Source: Methylomicrobium sp. wino1 (GTDB taxonomy: Bacteria; Pseudomonadota; Gammaproteobacteria; Methylococcales; Methylomonadaceae). Taken from it: a stretch of DNA of 64,000 bases. Within the stretch, counting starts at the first letter, position 1. Every line of letters begins with the position of its first letter. Below are positions 27,227-36,156 of this stretch, piece after piece. The stretch is from NCBI RefSeq assembly GCF_003932755.1, contig NZ_CP024202.1, forward strand, positions 2,976,001 to 3,040,000. Direction: 5' to 3'. A model generated the notes under the pieces. That model was not told the DNA's origin. It made no database searches and was given only the letters and a program-made list of their open reading frames with translations. The position numbers and the translations under genes are program-made.

Positions 27227-27260
27227 TTCTGTAATATAAAAGTCATATTCTTACATAACC
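27218..27260 (+). promoter_or_regulatory. Pho box (PhoB operator) of the pst operon
   Basis: CTGTCATAATTCTGTAA at 27218-27234 fits the PhoB consensus nearly perfectly. Reading in 11-base steps from 27218 gives four half-sites, at 27218, 27229, 27240 and 27251, the last three being weaker (AAGTCATATTC is the third). This layout, two tandem Pho boxes in place of a -35 element, is that of phosphate-starvation promoters. A -10-like TTAATG lies at 27274-27279. The site overlaps the sixA stop. Confidence 0.8.
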
Positions 27261-27305
27261 GTCCCGTAATGGGTTAATGACATTTCCTTCTTAGAGAGTC
27301 GATTC

Positions 27306-28292
27306 ATGATGTTTTCATTTAACTTAAAAAAATTAACTCTGATATTGAGTTTTTCTATGGCTTCTTTAGTTGCCGGCCCCGCTGGAGCCGTGCAGACGAT
27401 TGAACCTGGACTGACCGACTATCAAAAAGTGAGCGGCGTATCCGGCAACCTATCGAGCGAAGGCTCCGATACACTCGCCAATTTAATGACTCTGTGGGCC
27501 GAGGAGTTCAAGCGCATTTATCCGAGCGTCAATATTCAAGTGCAGGCTGCGGGTTCTTCGACCGCGCCGCCGGCGTTGACCGAAGGTAAAGCCAATCTCG
27601 GGCCGATGAGCCGGAAAATGAAGGATAACGAGTTAGATGCTTTCGAAAGTAGATACGGCTATAAACCGACTGCGATTCCTGTCGCAATAGATGCCCTAGC
27701 GGTATTCGTCAATAAGGACAATCCGGTCCAAGGTTTAACTTTGGCACAGGTCGATGCGATTTTGTCGTCGACACGTAAGTGCGGTTATCCAAGCGATATC
27801 GTGACTTGGGGACAGGCGGGGCTTGACGGTGCATGGCAAAACCAAAGCATACAACTATACGGACGCAATTCAGTATCCGGCACATACGGTTATTTTAAGG
27901 ATGAGGCCTTGTGCAAAGGCGATTTTAAGAATAATGTCAACGAACAACCCGGTTCGGCATCGGTCGTACAATCGGTAACCAGTTCGCTCAATGGAATCGG
28001 TTATTCCGGTTTAGGCTATAAGACTTCCGGAGTCAAAACGGTTGCGCTGGCGTCAAAAGAAGGGCAGGCCTATGTCGATGCGACGCCGGAAAACGCGATT
28101 GCCGGTACTTATCCGTTAGCGCGTTTCTTGTATGTTTACGTCAACAAGCACCCGAATAAACCTCTACCGCCGCTCGAGCAAGAATTCATTAAAATGGTTT
28201 TATCCAAAACCGGTCAACAAGTCGTCATTAAAGACGGCTATATCCCGTTGCCAGCGAAGATCGCCAATAAAGTTCTGGGGTTGATAAAATGA
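27306..28292 (+). CDS. pstS: Phosphate-binding protein PstS
   Basis: Periplasmic receptor of the high-affinity phosphate ABC transporter. The 328-residue precursor has a signal peptide to about residue 28 (SLVAGPAGA). Phosphate-site motifs include [20 protein letters not shown] and [11 protein letters not shown]. Two Met codons occur at the start (27306, 27309). Regulation by the Pho box 46 bases upstream is clear. A tandem GATGAAA repeat begins at the base after its stop codon. Confidence 0.93.
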   Translation: MMFSFNLKKLTLILSFSMASLVAGPAGAVQTIEPGLTDYQKVSGVSGNLSSEGSDTLANLMTLWAEEFKRIYPSVNIQVQAAGSSTAPPALTEGKANLGPMSRKMKDNELDAFESRYGYKPTAIPVAIDALAVFVNKDNPVQGLTLAQVDAILSSTRKCGYPSDIVTWGQAGLDGAWQNQSIQLYGRNSVSGTYGYFKDEALCKGDFKNNVNEQPGSASVVQSVTSSLNGIGYSGLGYKTSGVKTVALASKEGQAYVDATPENAIAGTYPLARFLYVYVNKHPNKPLPPLEQEFIKMVLSKTGQQVVIKDGYIPLPAKIANKVLGLIK

Positions 28293-28334
28293 GATGAAAG
28301 ATGAAAGATGAAAGATGAAAGATGAAAGATGAAA
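28293..28334. repeat. Six perfect tandem GATGAAA heptamers
   Basis: Exactly six copies of GATGAAA fill 28293-28334 directly after the pstS stop. A seven-base perfect tandem array is liable to length change by replication slippage. It is not a CRISPR, having no spacers. Confidence 0.9.
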
Positions 28335-28423
28335 TCGGCGCTTGACAGGTAGTCTAAAAGCAGCATTATTTCACTATTCTCCGGCACAGTTAAATCGAGC
28401 ACATTATATCGGGAAGTATTAAC

Positions 28424-28572
28424 GTAACTATTCAGTCCCCCGGAAATTAGCGTTCCCACGCTCTGCGTGGGAACGCCTGAGTACCGCTCCAGCGGTACGA
28501 GACGCTAGAGCGTCTCGGTCTTCATTCCCATGCCGGAGCGTGGGAACGATAGGAGGGTGTCAATAATTACGC
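28424..28572. repeat. 149-bp four-hairpin repeat element, copy 1
   Basis: Starts GTAACTATTCAGTCCCCC and ends TCAATAATTACGC. Inside are four palindromes in series: one of the GTTCCCACG/CGTGGGAAC type, TACCGCTccAGCGGTA, GAGACGCTagAGCGTCTC, and TTCCCATGC/GCGTGGGAA. An inverted copy lies at 40021-40168. The element occupies the pstS-pstC gap. Confidence 0.8.
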
Positions 28573-28613
28573 ATTAACCATTTTCTAGCGGCATTGATCA
28601 TTCAACCATCCAT

Positions 28614-30884
28614 ATGACAGAACCGAACTCCGGGGCTTCGGCCTCTCTGAATGCCATGACGGGCTTTTATCCGCGTTGGCGACTCATCAAGGACAGTGTG
28701 GCTCGTTACGGCGTTATCGTTGGCGGCTTGAGCATTATCGCCGCGATTATGTTGATTTTTTTCTATTTATTGTATGTCGTCTGGCCTCTTTTTATCGAGC
28801 CTAGCGCAGAATCTGTCGCGCATTACCCTGTGCCGGAGCGGGCGCTTGGCGACACCGCTATGTTGGCTGTCGAGGAGCAAAATGAAGTTGGTGTGCGTTT
28901 CACCGAAAACGGCCGGATTATCTTCTTTGCCGCGCCGACCGGTAAAACGCTATTGATTCATTCAATCGTGTTGCCGGAAAGCGCACGGATTAGCAGTTTT
29001 GCCGATGGCGGTCCCGAGAAAGGTGTTGCCGTGTATGGCTTGTCGGACGGTCGCGCGATCGTACTGAAACACAAATATAACGTGTCATATCCGGAAAACC
29101 AGCGGGTCATAACGCCTGTTGTCGATTATCCGTTGGGACGAGATCCGCTAGTTTTGGATGAATCAGGTCAAGCACTCGAAAAGATTGCAATTCGTGTCGA
29201 TGACGATCAGACCTCGCTGGTCGCTAAAACGTCGGATAAACGAGTGATATTGACGAGCTTCGAAAAGAGGCGTTCGTTGTTCGATGATGATGAAGATTTC
29301 GAACGGACCGACAGCATACTCGATGTGCCGGCTCTCGACATTGCGTTTATCTTGATGGACAAGGATCAACGCAATTTATATCTGGCCGATAGCGAAGGTC
29401 GTTTGAGTTTCTTCGATATTGTCGATAAGTCGAAACCGGTGATTCGCCAGCACCTGAATGTAATTGAAGCCGGTCGTAAATTGACCTCGATGGTCTTTTT
29501 GAACGGTAGTATTTCGTTATTGATCGGCGATTCGGGCGGGTTGGTTTCACAATGGAGCGTGGTCAGGGACGCCCGGAATAATCCGGCGATGCAAAAAATA
29601 CGATCGTTCAAGGTGTCGGAACAGGCGATTGCCGGCATCAATGCCGAGCAGCGCCGCAAAGGTTTTATCGCGGTAGATACCGCAGGCGTCGCCGGTATTT
29701 ATCATACGACCGCCGAGCGGCAGTTGATCGAAACACAGGTGTCGAATGGGATGCCGAAAATGGTTTCGATGTCACCGCGAGCGAATGCGTTTATCGTCGA
29801 ATCCGAGTCGGGCTTCATGGATTTCTGGTCGGTCGAAAACGATCATCCGGAGGTTTCCGTCAAATCGTTATGGCAAAAAGTCTGGTATGAAAGCTATCCG
29901 AAGCCCGACTATATTTGGCAGTCGTCCTCGGCGAGCAACGATTTCGAACCGAAATACAGTTTGACGCCGTTGGTGTTCGGTACCTTGAAAGCTGCATTTT
30001 ACGCAATGCTTATCGCGGTACCGCTGGCTTTGATGGGCGCGGTTTATACCGCATATTTCATGGCCCCGCGCATGCGCACGCTGGTTAAGCCCGGTATCGA
30101 GATTATGGAAGCGTTGCCGACCGTTATTTTGGGCTTTCTAGCCGGGCTTTGGCTCGCGCCGTTTGTCGAAGAGCATTTGGCCGGCATTTTCACGCTTTTG
30201 CTGACGATGCCGCCGGCGGTGCTGGTTTTCGCTTACCTATGGCAATTATTGCCGGAATCGGTGAGGCATAAGATTCCGGATGGCTGGGATGCCGCCTTGT
30301 TGATCCCCATCATTTTGTTGAGCGGCTGGTTTGCGTTTTTAATTAGCGTGCCTTTGGAATCAGTGTTGTTCGGAGGCAGCTTGCGACATTGGCTCGATGT
30401 CGAATGGGGTATCGGCTATGACCAACGAAATGCCTTGGTGGTGGGGTTGGCGATGGGCTTTGCGATCATCCCGACGATTTTTTCGATCGCCGAGGACGCG
30501 ATTTTTTCGGTTCCTAAACATTTGACGGTCGGCTCGCTCGCTTTGGGCGCTACGCCTTGGCAAACGATGACGCGCGTTGTGTTGTTGACAGCCAGCCCTG
30601 GGATTTTTTCGGCGATCATGATCGGGCTCGGCCGGGCGGTCGGTGAAACGATGATCGTATTGATGGCGACCGGTAATACGCCGGTGATGGATTTGAGTAT
30701 ATTCCAGGGAATGCGCACCTTATCGGCCAATATCGCAGTCGAGATGCCCGAGTCCGAAGTCGATAGCACACATTACCGGGTGCTGTTTTTGGCTGCCTTG
30801 GTGTTGTTTCTGTTTACTTTTGTCGTTAATACCCTGGCCGAGTTGATCCGCCAACGCTTACGTGAAAAATACAGTTCCTTATGA
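28614..30884 (+). CDS. pstC: Phosphate ABC transporter permease PstC, long form
   Basis: Inner-membrane permease of 756 residues, more than twice the size of enteric PstC. After one N-terminal membrane segment (about 37-62) comes a periplasmic insertion of nearly 400 residues with beta-propeller-like repeats (LGDSGGLVSQWSVV, TAGVAGIYHT, ESESGFMDFWSV). The permease core follows from about 460, with the loop VPKHLTVGSLALGATPWQTMTRV that docks on PstB. Long PstC proteins are known in pseudomonads and relatives. It overlaps pstA by four bases (ATGA). Confidence 0.92.
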   Translation: MTEPNSGASASLNAMTGFYPRWRLIKDSVARYGVIVGGLSIIAAIMLIFFYLLYVVWPLFIEPSAESVAHYPVPERALGDTAMLAVEEQNEVGVRFTENGRIIFFAAPTGKTLLIHSIVLPESARISSFADGGPEKGVAVYGLSDGRAIVLKHKYNVSYPENQRVITPVVDYPLGRDPLVLDESGQALEKIAIRVDDDQTSLVAKTSDKRVILTSFEKRRSLFDDDEDFERTDSILDVPALDIAFILMDKDQRNLYLADSEGRLSFFDIVDKSKPVIRQHLNVIEAGRKLTSMVFLNGSISLLIGDSGGLVSQWSVVRDARNNPAMQKIRSFKVSEQAIAGINAEQRRKGFIAVDTAGVAGIYHTTAERQLIETQVSNGMPKMVSMSPRANAFIVESESGFMDFWSVENDHPEVSVKSLWQKVWYESYPKPDYIWQSSSASNDFEPKYSLTPLVFGTLKAAFYAMLIAVPLALMGAVYTAYFMAPRMRTLVKPGIEIMEALPTVILGFLAGLWLAPFVEEHLAGIFTLLLTMPPAVLVFAYLWQLLPESVRHKIPDGWDAALLIPIILLSGWFAFLISVPLESVLFGGSLRHWLDVEWGIGYDQRNALVVGLAMGFAIIPTIFSIAEDAIFSVPKHLTVGSLALGATPWQTMTRVVLLTASPGIFSAIMIGLGRAVGETMIVLMATGNTPVMDLSIFQGMRTLSANIAVEMPESEVDSTHYRVLFLAALVLFLFTFVVNTLAELIRQRLREKYSSL

Positions 30885-32533
30885 TCACACAATGGTTTAA
30901 AAGCGGTTCCCCGTGGATTTGGCTCAATGCCGCGGCAGTCAGTACTTGTCTGATTTTGGTGGTCGGCTTATTGGCGTTGATCACGTTTCGCGGGGCTTTG
31001 CATTTCTGGCCGTCGGATGTCGCTGAATTTATCTATATGGAAGACGGGCGCAAGCAATCCATCATCGGTGAGGTCGTCGATACCAGCTCCACAACGGCTT
31101 TGATGGCGCGTGCTTCGGGTCATGCGATGGCGGACGATGCCGATCTGCTGGTGCAATACCTGATCAAAATCGGTAACCGAGATTTGACCGGTATGGATTT
31201 TCGCTGGATTCTGGACCGTAACATTCAGAGTCGACAGTATCCGGACGATATTCTCGTATTGGAGCGGCGAGAATGGGGTAATTTTTACGGTTATCCTGTT
31301 GCACTCAAGCAAGAAGGGCAAGTGATTGCCGAAGGCCCGCAAGTATTTTCGGTCGTGTCGGAGCGATTACGTGATGCCTTGTCGGTCTATAAGCAAATTC
31401 AACGGCTCGAAAGAAAGGAAATCGGCGCTGTGAATTACGGTTTGGAAAGACTGCGGCTCAAAAAAAGACGCTTGGAACTGAACGAACAATGGGATGAGCC
31501 GGCAAAACAATCGCTTGCCGCCGAACGCGACGAGTACGAGCGTCAATACCGGGACTATCAGACCGAGCTGCAAGCTTTGTACAAAGCGATCAATCGCGAT
31601 TCCTTGGTGATGAAGGCTTCCGATGGGCGAGAAATCGATATGCCTTTGGCTAAGGTAGTCAGAATTTATCGGCCGAATATGATGAGCGTCTGGGCTAAGA
31701 CCGGGCATTATCTTGATAAAATCGCCGAATTTTTGCTGGACGATCCACGCGAGGCTAATACCGAAGGCGGTATATTTCCGGCAATCTTCGGCACCGTGAT
31801 GATGGTCATCATTATGTCGGTGATCGTGACGCCGCTCGGCGTGATCGCGGCGATTTATATGCGGGAATATGCGAAGCAGGGCTTTACGACACGCCTGATT
31901 CGCATTGCAGTCAATAATTTGGCCGGCGTCCCGTCGATCGTCTACGGCGTGTTCGGCTTGGGTTTTTTCGTGTACATCCTGGGTGGTAATATCGATCGGC
32001 TGTTTTTTCCGGAAGCCGCTCCTGCACCGGTTTTCGGCACGCCGGGGTTATTGTGGGCGTCGATTACGTTAGCCTTATTGACATTGCCGGTCGTGATCGT
32101 TTCGACCGAGGAAGGCTTGTCGCGTATTCCGAAATCGATCCGCGAAGGCAGCTTGGCCTTGGGTGCGACGAAGGCCGAAACGTTGTGGCGCACCGTGTTG
32201 CCGATGGCCAGTCCCGCGATGATGACCGGATTGATTTTGGCGGTTGCCAGGGCGGCCGGCGAGGTTGCGCCTTTGATGTTGGTCGGCGTCGTCAAGTTGG
32301 CGCCATCGTTGCCACTGGATGGCAATTTTCCATTTTTGCATCTGGATAGAAAATTTATGCATTTGGGTTTTCATATTTACGATGTCGGATTTCAAAGTCC
32401 GAACGTTGAAGCGGCAAGGCCCTTGGTCTATGCCACATCCTTATTGTTGGTCGTCGTGATCGTCGGTTTGAATTTATCGGCGGTCGCGATCAGAAATCAT
32501 CTGCGCGAAAAATACCGGGCTTTGGAAGGTTAG
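30881..32533 (+). CDS. pstA: Phosphate ABC transporter permease PstA, long form
   Basis: Second permease, 550 residues. It has one N-terminal membrane segment (about 13-37), then a DUF3333-like periplasmic insertion of about 230 residues with a strongly charged helical part (near 165-225, consisting mainly of Arg, Glu, Leu, Lys), then the permease core from about 300 with IPKSIREGSLALGATKAETLW as the coupling loop. The matched enlargement of both permeases suggests the two insertions meet outside the membrane. Its TAG stop lies inside the first arm of a repeat element. Confidence 0.92.
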   Translation: MITQWFKSGSPWIWLNAAAVSTCLILVVGLLALITFRGALHFWPSDVAEFIYMEDGRKQSIIGEVVDTSSTTALMARASGHAMADDADLLVQYLIKIGNRDLTGMDFRWILDRNIQSRQYPDDILVLERREWGNFYGYPVALKQEGQVIAEGPQVFSVVSERLRDALSVYKQIQRLERKEIGAVNYGLERLRLKKRRLELNEQWDEPAKQSLAAERDEYERQYRDYQTELQALYKAINRDSLVMKASDGREIDMPLAKVVRIYRPNMMSVWAKTGHYLDKIAEFLLDDPREANTEGGIFPAIFGTVMMVIIMSVIVTPLGVIAAIYMREYAKQGFTTRLIRIAVNNLAGVPSIVYGVFGLGFFVYILGGNIDRLFFPEAAPAPVFGTPGLLWASITLALLTLPVVIVSTEEGLSRIPKSIREGSLALGATKAETLWRTVLPMASPAMMTGLILAVARAAGEVAPLMLVGVVKLAPSLPLDGNFPFLHLDRKFMHLGFHIYDVGFQSPNVEAARPLVYATSLLLVVVIVGLNLSAVAIRNHLREKYRALEG

Positions 32534-33113
32534 CCCAGCTTTAAACACATGTAGTCACTATGCTATTTAGGATTTCGTGAAAAATAACTTCCTGGTTCTA
32601 TGAGTTTTGTATCGGGTTCGCTAACTCGCTTGACAGGACGCCGTGAACCCAGCACCTAAATCCCATAGGTCATTGGCAATGATTCAAAATCATGGCTTAT
32701 TTAGGTGCTGGGTGAATACGTCCATGTAGGCTTGACGGCGGCTTTCCCTGCCGCCGACACCTGTCAATCGAGCAACCGAATCTGCTTACCGTACATAAAA
32801 AAATTGAGAAGTTATTTATGACAGAATCCTTAATAACGAGCATAACTTATAAAATGTATGTTCCTAAATCCTATAAAAAAGCATTTCACCATGATGATCA
32901 TGAAGAATAAGAAATTAATACAATGACTTATTCTGCTTACGCAAATCATTTTTGTTCCCCTAAAAGGTTATTCAAAATTTAGGGCAAGCCGTGGAAGATT
33001 TCATGAACTTCATGTGCTTCATGGTTAAACTGCCGAATTTAGGTTAATGTTTGGTTTTCAATTTATATACTAATTACAATGTTTTACGATCATAAAATGT
33101 TAAGGCTGGGTTA
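32531..33113. repeat. 583-bp gap bracketed by inverted CCCAGC arms
   Basis: The left arm TAGCCCAGCTTTAAACA (32531-32547) and right arm TGTTAAGGCTGGGTTA (33098-33113) are near reverse complements and match the complete small element at 40271-40351. Between them lie a second inverted pair, CCCAGCACCTAAAT (about 32645) and ATTTAGGTGCTGGG (about 32698), and CATGAAG-type motifs at 32886-33028. I see no gene. The block splits the pst operon between pstA and pstB. Confidence 0.6.
33051..33080 (+). promoter_or_regulatory. Possible promoter of pstB-phoU
   Basis: TTGGTT at 33051-33056 and TACAAT at 33075-33080 with an 18-base spacer, 40 bases before the pstB ATG. A local promoter would rescue expression across the repeat-filled gap. 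No Pho box of quality is seen here. Confidence 0.35.
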
Positions 33114-33119
33114 AGCACT

Positions 33120-33956
33120 ATGTCGAATCAACCCATACGGAAGCCCATGCTCGGTTTGGAAGCATTGACTCAAGAAAAGAAGCAGCAAGGCATGGCTCAA
33201 GAAGAAGTGTGTATCAAGGTACAAAATCTGAATTTATTCTATGGCGATCAGCAAGCCTTATTTGGCATTGATATGCATATTCCGCGACAAAAGGTGACTG
33301 CCTACATCGGTCCGAGCGGCTGCGGAAAATCGACATTGCTGCGTTGCATCAATCGTATGAACGATTTGGTTGACAATGTTAGGATAGACGGCACTATCTT
33401 GCTCGATGATGAAAATATTTACGCGAGATCAGTCAATGTCGCGGCGTTACGCAGACGAGTCGGAATGGTGTTTCAAAAGCCCAATCCGTTTCCGAAGTCG
33501 ATCTATGAAAACGTCGCTTACGGCTTGCGGATACAAGGTATCAACGATCGCAGAACACTCGACGAGACCGTCGAGGAGGCTTTGCGCGGCGCGGCGCTTT
33601 GGGATGAGGTTAAAGATAGACTGCGTGACAATGCTTTAGGCATGTCGGGCGGTCAACAGCAAAGGCTAGTGATTGCCCGGGCGATTGCGATCGAACCCGA
33701 GGTTTTGTTATTGGACGAACCGGCATCGGCTCTGGATCCTATTTCGACTTTGAAAATTGAGGAACTGATCAACGAATTGAAAGAGAAATACACGATCGTG
33801 ATTGTCACGCATAATATGCAACAAGCGGCACGCGTATCCGATTACACGGCGTTCATGTATATGGGGAAATTGATCGAATTCGACAATACCAGTCATTTGT
33901 TTACGAATCCGTCGAAAAAACAAACCGAGGATTACATTACCGGGCGTTACGGCTAG
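33120..33956 (+). CDS. pstB: Phosphate ABC transporter ATPase PstB
   Basis: Cytoplasmic ATPase of the Pst transporter, 278 residues. Walker A GPSGCGKS spans 64-71, the signature MSGGQQQ starts at 175, Walker B LLLDEP is at 197-202, and the switch region [14 protein letters not shown] follows. About 25 extra N-terminal residues precede the usual start of the domain. It is separated from pstA by a repeat-filled gap, unlike the compact enteric operon. Confidence 0.95.
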   Translation: MSNQPIRKPMLGLEALTQEKKQQGMAQEEVCIKVQNLNLFYGDQQALFGIDMHIPRQKVTAYIGPSGCGKSTLLRCINRMNDLVDNVRIDGTILLDDENIYARSVNVAALRRRVGMVFQKPNPFPKSIYENVAYGLRIQGINDRRTLDETVEEALRGAALWDEVKDRLRDNALGMSGGQQQRLVIARAIAIEPEVLLLDEPASALDPISTLKIEELINELKEKYTIVIVTHNMQQAARVSDYTAFMYMGKLIEFDNTSHLFTNPSKKQTEDYITGRYG

Positions 33957-33969
33957 CGGAAGGTTTAAT

Positions 33970-34345
33970 TCCGCGCAGAGGCGCGGAGAAAAAGGTTATA
34001 GAATGAGATTTTTCATCGTTCCCCGGCTCTGCGTTTATCGTAACGAAGGCGTCGCTCCCACAAACAATAGGTTGGATGCTCCACTGTGGGAGCGATCTCT
34101 AGATCGCGATGTCGAAGCCGCATCGGCTAAGGAACGAGCTAATTTCGCGCAGAGGCGCAAAGACGCGGGGAAAGAAAGGTTCAAATAGTTCCCACACTGC
34201 AAGGAAACTTTGGTGGGGGAGGGATGTTTCGTCGTCCTTGAACCTCAAAGCAGTTCAGGCTGTAATTACTCCGTTTTCTCTGCGCCTCTGCGGGAGAATT
34301 TCCGTTCTCAGTGTGAATCCTTACCTTGGCTGCCGAGGCAACGTC
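33970..34345. repeat. Cluster of short dispersed repeats between pstB and phoU
   Basis: Three copies of a CGCAGAGGCGC motif occur: 33970-33991 and 34142-34173 in one orientation, and 34274-34300 as CTCTGCGCCTCTGCGG in the other. A GTGGGAGCG hairpin lies at 34044-34115, and CCTTGGCTGCCGAGG near 34322-34336 recurs at 38105-38119. The frames that run through here are not genes. Confidence 0.6.
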
Positions 34346-34399
34346 GAAACCGCCATTTCAGGCTTAATCATTAACAGCGCTTACATACGAGGCTAAGCA

Positions 34400-35119
34400 A
34401 TGGATATCAATAAAATCGGACATCATATTTCGAGCCATTACAACGTGGAGCTCGAGGATATCCGTAACAGCGTTTTGAAAATGGGCGGTATTGTCGAAAG
34501 ACAAATCGAATTGGCGGCGTTGTCGTTCACCGGCAACGATATGGAAATTGCGGAGCAAGTGATTCAACAAGACGATTTTGTTAACCGGCTCGAAAAGCAA
34601 ATTGATCAGGCCTGCACTGAAATTTTGGCCAAGCGCCAGCCGGCCGCGTTCGATCTGCGTTTGTTGTTGTCGGTGATTCGAGCGATCAACGATTTGGAAC
34701 GGATCGGCGATGAGGCGACTAAAATCGCAGAAATGGCGATTCATTTGAGCGATACCGAAGGAAAAACACGAAATGAGGAATATTTCGAGATTCAGCATTT
34801 GGCCGAGTTGGTGATGAAAATGCTGCGCGGCGCCTTGGATGCTTTTGCGCGCTTGAATGTCGAAAGTGCTGTTTCGATTACCGCACAGGATGCCATGGTT
34901 GATCGCGAATACGGCAGCATCATACGGCAAATGGTGGCAAGGATGATGGAAGACCCGCGCAATGTCAGGCGAACGCTTGATGTGTTATGGACGGCAAGGG
35001 CTTTAGAAAGGATCGGCGATCATGCCTGTAACATCTGCGAACATGTAATATACATGGTTAAAGGCGAAGATGTTAGACACATGAGTCGCGAAGAACTTGA
35101 AAGAAAAATCCAGGGTTGA
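34400..35119 (+). CDS. phoU: Phosphate signalling protein PhoU
   Basis: Negative regulator that links the Pst transporter to the PhoR sensor. The 239 residues form the usual duplicated three-helix bundle; each half has its metal-binding acidic motif (ERIGDEATKIAE near 97-108 and ERIGDHACNICEH near 200-212). It closes the pst operon after the second repeat-filled gap. Confidence 0.94.
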   Translation: MDINKIGHHISSHYNVELEDIRNSVLKMGGIVERQIELAALSFTGNDMEIAEQVIQQDDFVNRLEKQIDQACTEILAKRQPAAFDLRLLLSVIRAINDLERIGDEATKIAEMAIHLSDTEGKTRNEEYFEIQHLAELVMKMLRGALDAFARLNVESAVSITAQDAMVDREYGSIIRQMVARMMEDPRNVRRTLDVLWTARALERIGDHACNICEHVIYMVKGEDVRHMSREELERKIQG

Positions 35120-35163
35120 TGGGCAGGGTAAAATGGGAAGTAGTTTATGTTTTTTATAGCCAG

Positions 35164-35237
35164 CGATAAGACTAAAAAAGTAACCTGACCCCTTTTTCGG
35201 CGATAAGACTAAAAAAGTAACCTGACCCCTTTTTCGC
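35164..35237. repeat. Two tandem 37-bp repeats
   Basis: A 37-base unit beginning CGATAAGACTAAAAAAG and ending CCTGACCCCTTTTTCGG occurs at 35164-35200 and, with one end base changed, at 35201-35237; fragments containing TGACCCCTTTTTC continue to about 35258. The array abuts the broken toxin gene and replaces its 3' end. Confidence 0.85.
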
Positions 35238-35257
35238 CTTTTTCGTGACCCCTTTTT

Positions 35258-35429
35258 CTGATCTTTTTGAGAAACTCGCCTCGACCAAAATCCGGTTAGG
35301 TTGTGTCGAAGCTGCGGGTTTACCCAAGCCTTTGCTTGGGTCATCACGTAGCATTTCTTTTAAGAGTTTACAAAGGGCTCTTTGTAGTTTTATATCTTTC
35401 TCACGAAGCTCTTTGTAGGTTTCCCAGTT
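35258..35429 (-). pseudogene. Remnant of a YoeB/Txe-type toxin
   Basis: Translating from 35429 gives NWETYKELREKD, then KLLKEMLRDDPSKGLGKP, matching the early and middle parts of YoeB (WEDY..., RDPF.GIGKPE). The match then continues in another frame as LRHNLTGFWSRRV (YoeB: L.HNLSGFWSRRI), so there is a frameshift after GKP. The start codon and first residues are gone, and the C-terminal catalytic RLVY-Y end is replaced by the 37-base repeats. It follows the antitoxin remnant by six bases, the normal order. It cannot make an active toxin. Confidence 0.75.
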
Positions 35430-35435
35430 CTACCC

Positions 35436-35709
35436 TCAAATACGAGTGATCTCATTCAGTTCGTCGCTGGTCGGGGTATAGCCGGTGTTGTTTTTGTGAA
35501 TTGCCATTGAATCGGCAATCTGTTTCATTAGATTGTTGTTCTGAAGAACGCAGAGAGTTTCCTGTTCTCGCTCCCAGTCGTCTGCACTCATAACCACAAA
35601 AGCTTCGCCGGCCCTACGAGTTACCTTTAGAGGGACATGATTAGAAACGACATGTTCTACAAGGGATTTTAAGTTTATCTCTAAACTGGTTTACGCTAAC
35701 TGTTTCCAT
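35436..35709 (-). pseudogene. Frameshifted YefM/Phd-type antitoxin
   Basis: From the ATG at 35709 the frame reads METVSVNQFRDKLK, a typical YefM N-terminus, then stops early. Removing one A from the AAAA run near 35665-35670 restores SLVEHVVSNHVPLKV, then RRAGEAFVVMSADDWE and on to DELNEITRI at 35436, a whole antitoxin of about 90 residues. A single-base insertion therefore inactivated it (or it is a sequencing error). The upstream CGGAAATGCCGTAC palindromic stretch (about 35730-35743) may be an old operator. Confidence 0.75.
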
Positions 35710-35739
35710 ATTTGCCCCCCCCATATGTACGGAAATGCC

Positions 35740-36011
35740 GTACAAGTGTAGCAGGTAAATCTTAACAACGCTATCAACCTGCGGCGTTGAATGACAGCTC
35801 ATTGAATCCCTGCCGACTACCCACTAAGGCGGGACGGCTTGAGCATTGTTGGCTTCGACTACGCTCAGTCAACAGCTCCGTTCAGCCAACAGATCGATTA
35901 ATCCGCTCACCGAAAAGTCAATCTGTCCCGTTTAAAATGGAAGACCTAAGTTGATAGCCGTTAGCCCGTTTTGAGAAGAAAACGTTCAAGTCTGGGGAGG
36001 TAAGTTGTTAT
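35740..36011. other. Non-coding stretch upstream of the dead antitoxin
   Basis: About 270 bases without a credible gene. It contains TTGGCTTCGACTACGCTCAGTCAAC near 35850, a common dispersed motif, and otherwise nothing I can assign. Confidence 0.4.
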
Positions 36012-36146
36012 GTAAGTATTCAGATCCCGTTGGCAAATTACCGCAATTCATGCGTCATTATTGATATTCCCCCTTAGAAAAAGGGGGATTTATTTAAAAA
36101 ATCTCCCCTAGCCCCTCTTTTTCAAAGAGGGGGACTGAATATTAAC
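36012..36146. repeat. Hairpin element with GTAAGTATTCAG ends
   Basis: Starts GTAAGTATTCAG and ends CTGAATATTAAC, near reverse complements. It contains two hairpins: TCCCCCTTAGaaaAAGGGGGA and CCCCTCTTTttCAAAGAGGGG. The outer ends match those of the 149-bp element at 28424 and 40021, but the core is different. It lies just downstream of purD. Confidence 0.65.
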
Positions 36147-36156
36147 ATTGTTATGT

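Noticed and set aside
28293-28334. Tandem array considered as a CRISPR
   Set aside because: Units are seven bases without spacers, and no cas genes are present. I saw no CRISPR anywhere in the window.
34109-34396. Open frame between pstB and phoU
   Set aside because: It consists of the repeat families described for this gap and shows no protein-level constraint.
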